Source: Cymbidium sinense
Taxonomy: Eukaryota; Streptophyta; Magnoliopsida; Asparagales; Orchidaceae
Direction of reading: 5' to 3'
Length of the DNA stretch: 64,000 nucleotides
NCBI GenBank assembly: GCA_021442155.1
Contig: CM038232.1
Span: 65,577,555-65,641,554 of the forward strand
Each line of letters opens with the position of its first letter. The stretch's first letter is position 1. The position numbers were made by a program, and so were the translations under genes. The notes beneath the pieces were generated by a model. It saw only the letters and a program-made list of their open reading frames with translations. It searched no databases and was not told the origin of the DNA. Of the stretch, positions 35,001 to 47,417 are shown piece by piece.

Positions 35001-36905
35001 GCCTAATCATGTTTTTTGCTGGGGATCATGCTTGAGGGGTTGATTAAAAATAAATATAAATGCTCTTATTGTCGGTTGTTTAAACCCCAAAGTATAATCC
35101 AACTTGGGACAGGTGGGCTTGGTTACTTATGTGTAGGGTGCTAAGTCCAAAATATATAACTGCTTGAGATTGTATGTATGTTTAGCTAACATCTATTTTG
35201 CAGGTGTAGTTAGATTTACTTTTCCCATATAAATGTAATTTTTCAATAGGAATTAGGATTAGTGCTATGGGGGATTAGGATGAGCAGTGGCAAGAAGGCA
35301 TTATCTTGGGATGCCCTGTGATGCCATTGAAGCAAACACATCCAAATCAAAGAAGGAACCAATGAAATCAAGGAAGGAAGATAAGGATACATGAAGAATG
35401 AAGATCCCCATAGCATGTATTCATTATAATTATAATTATTCTTTCATATTTCAGGTTGTATAAGGGTAGATTCAGCTACCCATAATTTCTCTTTTCGGGA
35501 TGTACGCTGAAACTTGATCGCACCAGCCTCTTATTATTTTACATTTGATTATAAATTGTTCGATGATTTATTTAACTTGTACATTAGAAGTGGCAAATGT
35601 TTCTTAGTTTCTTAATTATTGAGGCTTTAATGTGTGGCCTGAATGTGGTAGGCTCTTAGGATAAAAATAATTATTTTACCCAACTAATAACTCATAATTA
35701 AAAGTTTAGAAAAATAATAACCTCATCATAAAGCCTAGGCTTTAAATAAGATAATTAAAAGATTTAGCAATCCATTAAATGAAGGTTGTATGTCTCACAT
35801 GATGCATCTTCTATCACTCCTGCAAAATGAGGGCCTCCATCCTTACACTATAAGGACCGCTTGACTCATTAGAGCAACCCTTGATGACAGAGCTTCACCC
35901 TCTATCTTTTGATTTAGACAATAATCTATTTCATCATGCATTTATGCATAAAGAAATCCTGAAGCCTTTGTCTAAAATATTGAGTCCAAAAGTAAAATAA
36001 AATTTGAAAAGATTTTTGCACTTGTAAATTAAGTCAAATGATCATACTATTCATGCTCTAGTCTCTTAGGGAGTGGGTTTTGGACTTTAGTCTCTTTCAA
36101 ATTAAATAACAAGCCTAACCATCTTGCAAATTCATAAAACCAGATTACATGGATTTAAAGCATAGGAGGTATTAGCTGGTGGCCACTCCAAGTGGTTATA
36201 GGCCCATAAGTCGGATGGGTTTACTCTTTATTATGGAGATAAACCCTTATGTCCACTTTTCACTTAGATTTAGGTCATGATTTATCTTGTACTAAAGTTT
36301 CATAGATTTAAGATTCAAGATAGCTATTTCTTTTAGGCTACAAGCATAAATTACCTCTTAGGCGCTTCCACAACCTTGTGTTGGCAGATTATAAGCCCTA
36401 ACAATCTAATAAATAAATAAAATCTCTTCATTTTCAAATATATAAATCCTAATCATTGGATAGATTGGAATGCTCACAAGGCCTCCTAGTATCATAAGCA
36501 TTTTCTACTTCCTTCCTTTGGATTCCAAAAATAAGTTATCTACTTGGTCTCTCCTGCTTGACTTTCCAAACATAACTAACTCTTTGATAGTCTAACCTTG
36601 AAATCTTTGGAGATAATAATTGTTTACTATAATCGAGAGTATTCTTAGGGAAGCTCATTCCCTAGGATGTAATTAACTATAGAGGTTTGCCTCCTCAGGG
36701 AACTTAAAACTCGGCTTAATATAAACTCTAGTTTATCTTCTTATATAAATCAGAGAAAAAATCTTAGGTATATTCGAAGACCCATCATGCATTAGGAGTC
36801 CTTATTAGGTGTTTAGGTTTATTATTGGGTGATATCCCCATCTTTCAAGATAGTACATCAAACCTCAATATCATACCCGATCACTTCAATAAGCATCCCC
36901 TACGA
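32066..36905 (+). mobile_element. Partial sister LTR / LTR-derived unit a, copy 2
   Basis: From 32,069 (TTGGTCAACTTGACCC) the sequence follows the LTR from 24,214 onward: the TTGACC block, the CCTGCGGTGCCATATG segment near 32,335 (like 25,530), and the mid and 3' segments to GATCACTTCAATAAG near 36,880. It lacks the first 1.2-3.7 kb of the LTR. From 34,830 it is collinear with unit a at the left edge of the window. No gene is present. Confidence 0.65.
33690..34290 (+). repeat. ~230-260 bp tandem subrepeats in the LTR
   Basis: Three successive copies of a segment with GAGGCTTTAAGTA...CCAAGGAGGTC and a following TTCCTGGTTTAACAA are found near 33,700, 33,928 and 34,200. The same subrepeat occurs once or twice in each array unit (2,308; 5,915; 6,140; 27,180; 37,108; 47,805), so copy number varies between LTRs. 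Confidence 0.65.
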
Positions 36906-39830
36906 TCTCATTGGTGTCCATACTTCCAAAAATAAACATCCCAAACATGTACTCATCAATTTCACTCCTATGTATTTTATATTAGAATTTAGATAAAGTT
37001 TTAAGTCATAAGTTTAAATAATTCAATGAGACAAAACACAACCTCTTGTATGATTTTCATCCTTATAATTGTATATACATTCATATGTATTTAAGATAAT
37101 AAGTATATAGTCTGAACATCTCGAGAATACGAGGCTTTAAGTAGCCCTAAGGAGGTCAATTAATTACCGCACTTCCCTGGTTTAAACAATAGAATGTACT
37201 TGCTTATGTCTTTTATACATGTGTATGTATACTTAAATAGAGAATGAAATATACTTTTCCACTAAGTAACATATATATTCATGATCATTTATGTGTGCCA
37301 AAATATGTTGCACATTAAGTGTTGAATCATATGCATGCCATAAGTAATGGAAAGAAATGGTTTGACATGTGCTATATGATAGTGATTCAATTATATTAAT
37401 CTTAAGATGCCTTTTATATTGAATAGAATTACTTAAGGTTCACCTAAACTTAAGATTACTAAGAAAATTCTTAATAAACCATTCACTAAAGAGAACCAAG
37501 TCATCAAAATATGCTTTAGAAAATGGCTTAAAGTAGGGATGAAGGAGGGTAATCCTCTTCCCTCCTTTATAACACTTAGATGCTATGCATAAATCAAATG
37601 AAATCAAGTAAAAAAATAAATTAAAATTCACAAATCAATTAAACAACTTGAAATGATACCAACTTTTATGTTAAATTAAATCCTACCACACTTAGAAAAG
37701 CATAACTCTAATGCTTAGTTAAGACATACTACATAAAGCCTTAGCACACACATTAGAATTAAGTCACCACTTCTAGCTCTAACTTAGGGCGGTGTATGTT
37801 ATGATGTATATTTTTTTGTGATGTAATATTTTAGACTAGATGTTAGGGTGTATGTTTCATAGATTGGATGTTAGGTCACTCTTAGTCTAATCATATCTTC
37901 GACAAAGGATTATGCCTATGGGGTTGCTTAAAAATAAATATAAATGCTCTTTTTGTAGGTTGCCTAAACCCCTAAGCATAGTCCAAGCTAGGACAGGTTG
38001 GTTTGGCTACCCATATGTGGGGTGTTAAGTCCAAATTATAAAGATAACTGCTTAAGATTGTATGTTTGTTTAGCTAACCTCTATTTTGCAAGTATAGTTA
38101 GATTTACTTTTCCCATATGTAATGTAATTTTTCAATATGAATTAAGATTAGTGTTATGGGGATTAAGATGAGCAGTGGCCAAAAAACTTTATCCTGAGGC
38201 TCCCTGTGATGCCTTTGAAGTAAATACAACTAAATCAAGGAAGAAGTAAATCAAATCCAAGGAGAAAGAATGAAGACATGAAGATGGAAGAGTGAAGAAT
38301 GAAGACCCACATGACATGTATTTAATTCTAAATTGTAATTATTCTTTCAGATTTTGGGTTGTATAAGGGTAGAGCTTAGCTACCCACTTTTTCTCTTTTC
38401 GAGATGTATGGTAGTACCTGACTGCACCAACCTCTTATTCTTTTATGGTAGTTTATACAAAAAAATTGATTATTGATTTGTTTAGCTTATGCATCAGGAT
38501 TGCATCTTTTTCATAGTTTCTTTATGATTGATGATTTAATGTGTGGTCTGGATACGGTAGGCTCTTAGGATAAAATAAATTTTATATCCAACTAATCACT
38601 CATAATTAAAATTTTAAATAACTCATAATCTCACCATAAAGTCTAGGCTATAACCAAGATAAATCTTAGCTGTATGTTGTATGTCTCACATCATGCATGC
38701 ATCTTCTATCACTCTTACTAAAAATGAGGGCCTCCATTTCATCACTTTAGGGACCGCTTGACCTATGAGAGCAATCTCTTATGATGGAGCTTCACCCTCT
38801 CTCTTCTGATATAGCCAGAAATCTATGTCGTCATTCATTTAGGCATAAAAAATTCTAAAGCCTTTATCTAAAATATTGTGTCAAAATGAAATAAAATTTG
38901 AAAAGATTTTGCACTTGTGGATTAAGTCATATAATCATACCACTCATCCTCTAGTCTCTTAGGGAGAGGGTGTAGGACTGTAGTGTCTTTCAAATTAAAT
39001 AACAAACCTAACCATCTTGCAATTTTATAAGACTAGACCACATGATTTTAAAGTGTAGGAGATGTTAATTAGTGGCCACTCGGTTATAAGTCTAAAAGTC
39101 GGACGAGTTTTCCCTCTTATGTGGAGATGGACCCTTATATCCACCTTTTGTTTAGATTTAAGTCACGCTTTAGCTTGTACTAAAGCTCCTTAGATTTAGG
39201 ATCTGAGATAGCTATTTCCTTCAGACTACAAGCATACCTTATAGGAATTTCCATGACATTGTGTTGGATTATAATCCCTAACAATCTAATGAAATTTTAA
39301 CTTAAATAAATAATGTTTTTCACTTTCAAATATATAAAGGCCAACCATATGATAGATTGGAATGCTCACTAGGCTTCCTAGTATCATGAGCATTTCTTAC
39401 TTATTTCCTTTGGCTTCCAAAATAAGTCTTCTATTTGGTCTCTCCCACTTGATTTTCTAAACATAAATAATTCATTGATAGTCTAACCTTGAAGTCTTTA
39501 GAGATAATAATTATCTACTTTAATTAAGAGTATTCTTAGGAAATCTCACTCTCTAGGTTGTAATTAACTATGGATGCTTGCCTCCATAAGGGACTTAAGA
39601 ACCCGGCTTAATATAAACTCTGCTTTATTTACCCATGTAAAGTAGGGAAAAAATCTCTAGTATAATCGAAGAGCCATCATGCCTTAGGAGTCTTTATTAG
39701 GTGATTAGGTCCATTATAGGATAATATATCTATCTTTAGAAATAGTACATCATACCTCAATATCGTACCTGATCACTTCAATAATTACCCCCTAGGATCT
39801 GTGTGGTGTCCCCCTACATTTTAAAATAAA
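36906..39830 (+). mobile_element. LTR-derived unit b, copy 2
   Basis: Collinear with 2,116-5,045 with many small insertions and deletions. The hairpin segment lies near 38,364 and the subrepeat near 37,108. The part from 38,105 recurs at 55,240. No primer site or coding sequence; the 63-codon frame at 37,440-37,631 is not a gene. Confidence 0.65.
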
Positions 39831-40658
39831 CACCATAAATTAAATTTGTGATTATTTCAGATAATTCAAATGTATTTTATTAATTTTCCCTTTATGTGTT
39901 TAAAAGCATAAAGTCATTAAGGAATTTATGGTTGACCCATTGGTGTGGGAAAATCATAAGAGTACTTAACTTAGATTCTTTCCTTCTTTAATCTAATTAA
40001 CTCTTAAACATGAGCTTAATTGCGTTAGGTCCCTCTAAGTGCATTGCAAATTTTAAATTCTCATAAGCATATCATACGAGCCTCATGATTAAGTAAATAA
40101 TTAGATTAAAGAAGCTTAGAGAAGGATAATTAAATTGATTGCTTAATGACTTGAACTTAATCAATCCATAAAATCTACTTAATCACTTTCCTTAAGCACA
40201 TTAAGTCACTAATGTGGGATGGGGCAATCATTAAATGTCATTTCTCCTTTTTAGGTTTTGATAATTCAAACACCAAAAATCAAATTTCATAAAAGCTTTG
40301 GTTAATTTTAAAGAATTTTATTTGACTTGATTATCCTTAGGAGTTAATGTGATTGAATGTATTATGTTACAATATTTAGTTATTCCTTTTCAATCATTAT
40401 GAATTTGCATGTCATTTGTTTCATACATTCATGGTTTTTTTAAAGGAGTCAAAAGAATATGATTATATCTACACAGCATGTGTTGGATTAATAAATATTA
40501 TATGTTGTGTCTATTATCACTAATAAATCTCAAATTATTTTAAAAGTTTTAAATTAATGATCCAAATCCAAGTTAATGCTGGCTATGAATACTCAATACA
40601 ATTTACATCTAAACATGGTAAAGAATTATTCTATTTTCATGATTCATGTGAATGTTTA

Positions 40659-41877
40659 CAACAAAAGCAAATACAAACCCCAATAACAAAGAAACAAACC
40701 TTTGCGCAATATCACTACCATCCGGCAGAGGAGTAATGAGCTTTGATCCAACAAAAATTAGCAGGAACCTGCAATAAAAGAAGACACCTGCAAATATCTT
40801 GAATAGGAGTAAGTACCCATAAAAGAGGAAATAATTATATTTGGAAACCATAATGCGGAGAAAGGAGTTGCAGGAATCAATCCACTAGTTTGGGACAACC
40901 ACATACATATGCATCCCACCAAGGGTACCACACATATGCTACTACCATCAAAATTAGGAGATTAAATTACCACCCATCAGAGAAAACAAACCTGAGATGA
41001 TCGTCCATTCGAAGAAAATTATAAAGCTCACCACCTTGATATAAGCAGTAAATAAAAAGTAGTTGCTATCCACTGGATGAAACCAAATCACCTTACAACT
41101 CAGAGCCATCAAAATATGTTTATAGATCATAGCATAACCAACATGAGAGAAAGCAAGGTGAGGTAACAATAGATAGGCAACAACCTCCATGTAATAAACC
41201 CAGGATAGGCATAAGAAATCTCCGATGAATATACAGTTAGAAATTTTATTATCAACCCTCTATACCAAAATTTCAACATGCAAGGTAACCTACAATCAAG
41301 AGGAGACAACCAACACCAAAGAAACAAATATTTCCCTCTTTTATCAATAAAAAATAGCACCAACCAATCCAGAGAATATATACTAAGTGTAGGCAACAAC
41401 CAGCCAAAAAGAAACAAAAACAAAAATAGAAAAGAAACAGAAAGATAAAAGTTAAAAGGCAATCAGCAGTACTTCCTGGACCAAGGAAATAATTCCTACC
41501 CGATGGAATAAAACACCACCTCATCACCAAGTAACCAATGATATCCATATTCCAGCTAATAACGAAAAAGATGACAGCATACAAACTTTTTTCCTAGAGA
41601 AAATTGATTCTATACTTGGGCTGTTGTAGCATTTTCTTATGTCACCAAAGGAGTCTTAGAGTAGCATTAGAATGGATGATAAACAACCAGCCACGGACCA
41701 CCCAACATGGAGGAAATTTCCTTTCCAACCATCAAAACCATCTTATTAAAACATCGAGGGACAAGTTCCTCAAAAAATTGAGTAAAAAAATAGAAAGAAT
41801 CCAGTATTATAAAATTGCGTAAAGAGATGGGAAATCTCCTCCAATCAGCACAATATCGAAGTTCCAAACAGAGAAGC
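40659..41877 (-). other. LINE L1a 3' untranslated region
   Basis: 1.2 kb downstream of ORF2, T-rich on the element strand. Overlapping open frames of 72-111 codons encode Phe/Leu/Trp-rich peptides without homology; the T bias explains them. The same region at 57,786-59,036 has a 199-codon open frame. Confidence 0.6.
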
Positions 41878-44800
41878 TTACATTTTTCTAACATAGGGGA
41901 GACCTGATCTATCTAAACTCACAAAACCCCTTAATAAGGGGGGAATATTATCATTGAAAAATAATTTAACCGAGGACTATGCACCCAGATTATCTAGAAA
42001 ATCCGCACAAGAATTCCCTTCTCGATGAATATGAGAGATGTGATAATCAAGGGAAGTAAGAAGCCTTCTTGTATGATTGAGAGTATAATATACTTCAGCA
42101 TTACCATGAGCTCTAGATTTTAGTAAATTCAAGAGCAGTAAAGCATCAGTTTTAAGCCATATTCTTTTAAAACCTTTCTGAATTCATAATAATATCCCAT
42201 AGTGAAGGCATAGAGTTCAAAAAAAAGAACAGAACAAGGTCTTAAAGGAATAGCAAAAATGACAATCATCTTACCTTTAAAATCTCTTAAGATACCCCCA
42301 CATCCATAGAAACCATTAGCAACCAAACCATCCTGTTCACCTTAATAGTATGGTTTTGAGGTTTAGTCCAATAAATAGTCTTACAAATATAATCAAATTC
42401 AATAGATGGTAGAGAAATCCCAAGATAATGAGCCAATCATTTAACATCTTTGGACGGCTGGAGAAGTTTAGCTTTGGAAAGGGAGGAAATTTTATCTTTA
42501 GCTTTAGCAATGATGCGTCAAAAATTCATGGGAATGTCATTATGTTTAGCTTCATTTCTTTCCATCCATATATACCACAATAGGGTAACAGCAAGCACAC
42601 ATTTGACATGACCTTTGGGACATAGGATAAGAAGTTATTAAATAGATGTATGATAGAAAGGGATCCATCAAAAAGTAAAGTGCTCAACAAACTATCATAC
42701 AGTTCCAAACTTTAGCAGTGATGGGTCCATTAACAAAACATGATCCAAAGTTTCTATGTGGAAACAACATTGACACTTAGAAGGGAGATGAAATCCTTTT
42801 TCTATGGAATGGCATCCACAGGAATATATTGTTTAAGAATATGCCAAGTGAGAACCAAAAAGGAGGTTGGAATAGTGTTACACCATATTTTGGAAAATAT
42901 TGGAGAGTCTTGATTGTTAGATCTAATAGTCTGCCATACATCCTTAAAAACAAAGTCTCTAGTAGCCAATTTGTTGAATAGAATTTGATCCATTTTATTA
43001 GTTGTAGGGATGATATTCAAAACTTCTTTTATGATAGTATTAGGGACATAGGCTCCTAGTTGAACAATATTCCAAGAGTTTTGAGTAATGAAATAACTCA
43101 CTTTAATCCTTTTGATCAAATGGGTGTTAAGTAGTGCATCTGTAGAACCCTCACCCATCCAATTATCTTGCCAAAAAAAAGGATAAACTGGAATTAACAC
43201 CCTAGGATATAAGCTCTTCAGCCTCCCACTTAATGTTACAAAGTCTTTTCCACCGAGGAGAGTCTCCCATTTTGAAGCTGCAAATTAATGAATGTTTACC
43301 CTTACAGTATTTAGCAAGCATAAAATTTGACCATAAGCTATAATTACTTCTAAGGTTCCACCACATTTTATGTGAAAAATATTTGATGGACTCTTGTGAA
43401 GTTTTACAAGCCAGGCCACCTTCATTCAAAGGGTCACAACACTTGTCCCAACTAGCCCAGTGTGTTTTCTTAGATGATGAGTTTGATCCCCAAAAGAATT
43501 TATTAAAAATCTAGTTTATCTTATTAATAATAGCTGTGGCAAGGACAATAGTGGAAAGTAGATAGAATGGTAAGGAGCAAAGAATACTTTTGATGAGGAC
43601 TAATCTGGCTCCAAAAGATAGAAGGTGGAATTCCCATGAGGAGATTTTCTTATAGATTTTTTGAATTACTTCATCAAAAAGGAAAGATCTTTTAGCACCA
43701 CGATATAAAGACGTACTTAGATATTTAATAGAAAGAGTCTATTGGGCAAAGCCTGTGATATTCTTAATATTGTTAATCCTGGGAATAGGGATCGAAGTTA
43801 CAGTAAAGCCACTTTTATCGATTAATTTCAAACCACTCTCCTCCCAAAATGAATAAGAAATTTATACAATTTTTAATGTAATAGGTAGACCCATTGCAGA
43901 AGATAATGAAATCATCAACAAAGCAAAGGTGAGAGATAGGAAAACCATCCCTAGTCTTGTAGCACATGTTGGGAATTTGGAGAAACATAAGTTTAAGGTT
44001 ACGAGAAAGATATTCCACAGCAATAATGAAAAGGGCCGGGGAAAGGGGATCCCCCTACTTGATACCATGCGATGATCCAAAGAAGCCATGGATCTTACCA
44101 TTAATAAGTAAGGAAAACCCAGCATTTTCAATATCATTCTTAATTAAATTAATGAAGGAGTCGGAGAAGCCAAATAAAGATAAAATTTTATAGATAAATG
44201 ACCAACTAATGTTATCATATGCTTTCGATATGTCTAATTTAAGGACTAGATTCCCACATTGAACTTTAATGTTTAAATCATGGATAATTTCTTGAGCCAA
44301 TAATACATTATCAAAAATAGAACGACCTTTAACAAAGCCAGTTTGATTAGGAGAAATGATTTTGGGAAGTAGCATACCCAATCTTTTAGCAAGGATCTTG
44401 GATATGAGCTTATTGAAGAATGTGCAAAGACATATGGGCCTAAATTGATTCCAATGTTTAGAGTTTTTGATTTTAGGAATCAGTATAATGGAAGTACTAG
44501 AGAAGAATTTGGGGAGGGTGGTCCCTCTAAAAAATCAAGAACCACTTTAACCACATCATCTTTGATAACATTCAAACATTTTTGGAAAAATAGAGGAGTG
44601 AATCCATCAGGGCTGGCCACAGAATCTGTATTCATACTCTGAATGGTCGATATAATTTCATCTTCAGAAGGTAAGGATGTAAGCATTATGTTGTCATTTT
44701 CAGTTATAATTTTGGGGATAATCTCAGGACTAGCCAAATCCTCCTCACTCACATGATTATTAAGCATGTTATTGAAATAAGAAATACCTAAATCAGCAAG

Positions 44801-45942
44801 TTCATTTTCATCAGAAATCCAACTATTATCAGAATTTTTAATTTTCTTAATGCAATTTAAGGCTTTTTTCTTATTGAATAATGCATGAAAATACTTGGTA
44901 TTCCTATCGCCTTCTGATAGTTTCTTAGCAGAATGCTTTTGTCTCCAGTAAGTTTCCTCCATATCTTGATAATTGGATAATTTATCTTTGGCTTGGATTA
45001 ATAAAAGATCTTGGAAGGATCCAGAATAACCTCTTCCTCTAATGATATGACCTCTTGTTCTAATTCTTTTATGTTAGTGAAAATATTTTTGAAACAATTT
45101 TTATTCCACCATTTGAGCAATTGTTTAAGCCTTTTTAATTTCAGCCAAAGTCTCTTCATCCCTGAAACAGAGTTGTTAGAATAAAGAGGATCTCCCCAAT
45201 TAATAGTCACCACTTCCTTAAATCTGGTTTCCAACAACCACATATTCTGAAAATGAAAAGGTGTGCAGAGAGGAGGGAGGACAGCTAGAAAAATAAGCAA
45301 AGGAGAGTGATCGGATAGGGTTCTACTAAGATGTTCAACCGATGTATTCGGAAAAGAGTTTATCCACAAATCATTAAACAAGATCCTATCAAGTCTTTGC
45401 CACATTCTGTGATTATTCCATGTGAATTGGGAGCCACTGAAAACCAGATCCGTCAAATGACAATCAAGAGCCATATTATTAAATTCTTCCATAGATAAAG
45501 GGTTAGGAGGGTTTCCACCCATTCGTTTTGCCGAGGAAGCAATAATATTAAAATCTCCACCTACAAACCAGGGAGCAATAATCAAGGTCGAGAAACTAAT
45601 CAGATCGTTCCATAGGTTCCTTCTACCATACCTATTGTAGGAAGCATAGACAAAGGATCCAAAGCAGGACCAATTGCCAAATGTGATTTGAGTATTCACA
45701 ACCTGGTGAAGGTCCTGAATAATATGTAAATCAAAAGGATTTTTCCAAAAGATTCAAATTTTATTACTTGAATTAGCAAAAGAACTACTAAAGCCAATCA
45801 TTCTAGCCATAGTTTGGATGTTAGAAGGAAAAATAAAGGGTTCCAAAATTGCCGGCAAAGAAATGTTATGGTTACGAACTAAGTTGCTAAGATTCTAGAA
45901 GGAGCCTATCCCTCTCGCATTCCAAATCAGGAAAGAGACCAT
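41878..45942 (-). pseudogene. LINE L1a ORF2 (endonuclease, RT, zf-RVT, RNase H)
   Basis: ORF2 nicks target DNA and copies the element RNA. The reading length is about 1,355 codons, normal for plant L1. The apurinic-like endonuclease begins at the start codon (WNARGIG at 45,920, LEPF, GGDFNII at 45,555, DRILFND, SDHSPLLIF at 45,300). Next is the EGDRNTKYFHA linker (44,910) and reverse transcriptase with NQTGFVKG, LKLDISKAYDN (motif A, 44,240), SSHGIK-stop-GDP (motif B, 44,055) and FVDDFIIFC (motif C). The zf-RVT segment with FFWQDNW and FSKIWCNTIP lies at 43,180-42,860. RNase H with GCGGILRDFKG, ELYAFTMG and ETDALLLLNLL ends with VRKM and a stop at 41,878. Lesions include stops at 45,896 and 45,765, the motif B stop, and several frameshifts. 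Confidence 0.87.
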
Positions 45943-47417
45943 TACTTAGGACGAGAAGAGCCAGATCTAGTAATTCTGGCAAAGATAGGGGATTTAGATT
46001 TATGTGATTTGTTTTTCCTTTTTGAGATAATATGAAAATCATTTTTCAAACCAGCAGCCTCACCATCCGATAAGGAGAGTCCAATTAATTGTTTATTGCC
46101 TGTAGATTCCTGAAGGTTACCTATCAATTCTCCCTCTTCCAACTTATTGTTCCTCTCTTGATGCATCTTAGTTTTAGAATTTTGGTCCATGTTAGCAGAA
46201 GATTTGGTGGATGGGTTAGAATGGGGAAGAACACAAACCCCTAGATCCGGGGTGAAAGTTATCTCTAAATATTGCACCTCCTCCAAACCAACCTTCTCAT
46301 TTAATGGATCTTTAGCTACAGGAGATGACATTGCAATACAATTAGCATTATTTAGAGAATCAGAAACAAGAGGAGATCCTAAATCAGAATTGGGAACATT
46401 AATATTGCTATTTTGTATTTGGGACTTGGCTCCACCATGAGGAAAATGATCCTTCATTAGGTTTGTTCCTATGAGGGATTGATATGCCATATTCAACTTT
46501 GGATCAATTTTATGCCTAAGTGTTTGGGGCTCATTTTCATCAGTTAATGGGGCGGCTCTCTCCTTTGATGTTTCTTGCACATTGTCCTTAGTACCAAGGG
46601 TAGATTTGGAGACCAAATAATTCTTTTTTAAATGTAGGTGAGCTATAAAACAGTCAACAAAGCTATGACCATGAATTTTGCAATGTGAACAAAATATAGG
46701 AAAATTTTCAAATTCTATTTTTTGCAAATATCCATATTTTTCTGATCCTATCCAAATTTCCTTAGGATATTTTTTAGTAATATCCACTTCCATAAGAACA
46801 CGAGCAACAGAAGGTCTAGAGCTAGACGCAGTAGCTTGATCCAATTGGAGAGGATGACCGAATAGGCCGACCACCGCATAAAGGAATTCAGGGTTAAAGT
46901 AATGCACACGAAGATTGGGGATAGACAACCAAACTGGAACAATAGGAGATTCCTCTTTAATGTAGAAAAGGGGGTCCATTTTAATAAACGCATTTGGCAG
47001 TTGAACACATAATAAGAATGTCTTGAAAAAACATGAGAGTAATCCAAATCATTAGCCAATTGAATCAAAACATGTCGAGAGTTGATTAAACCCACCGAAG
47101 AAACACCTGTCAATTTTAGTGAATGAAAAAAACTTCAAATATTTTCCATGGACGGGCGTCGAAGAGAAAATTTACCCACTAAAGCAAACACATAAGGCTT
47201 AGCCAATTTTTCTACCACAACATCAAAGAACATAACATCAGGTACACCATGAAAAATAGTAGAAACAAAATCAAAAGACTCACCACTGTTATTTACTTTA
47301 ACAGCAAGCACATCCCTAAATGATTTTGAAGATCAGGTAGGAATAGTACCATTTTCATCTGAATCCAAATCTGCTCGGACGAGATGCATCGATTCCACAG
47401 GAGAAAGATGAATCCAT
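45942..47417 (-). pseudogene. LINE L1a ORF1 (DUF4283 and CCHC zinc knuckle)
   Basis: ORF1 proteins of plant L1 elements bind the element RNA. The N-terminal part reads SFDFVSTIFHGVPDVMFFD and VVEKLAKPYVFALVGKFSLR, then GLINSRHVLIQLANDLDY and MRLLKWTPF, the DUF4283 pattern. After a frame change near 46,985 it continues as a 345-codon open frame with ESPIVPVWLSIPNL, a CCHC knuckle CSHCKIHGHSFVDC (about 46,690-46,650) and a low-complexity Asn/Ser-rich tail ending RSGSSRPK. Stops at about 47,360 (R-stop) and 47,128 (NI-stop) and the frame change disable it. The stop codon overlaps the ORF2 start as TAATG. The start chosen is the first ATG with family-like sequence downstream, though weakly supported. 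Confidence 0.82.

Noticed and set aside
40609..41584. Overlapping membrane-protein-like frames on the minus strand
   Set aside because: They lie in the T-rich 3' region of a LINE; Phe/Leu richness follows from base composition.
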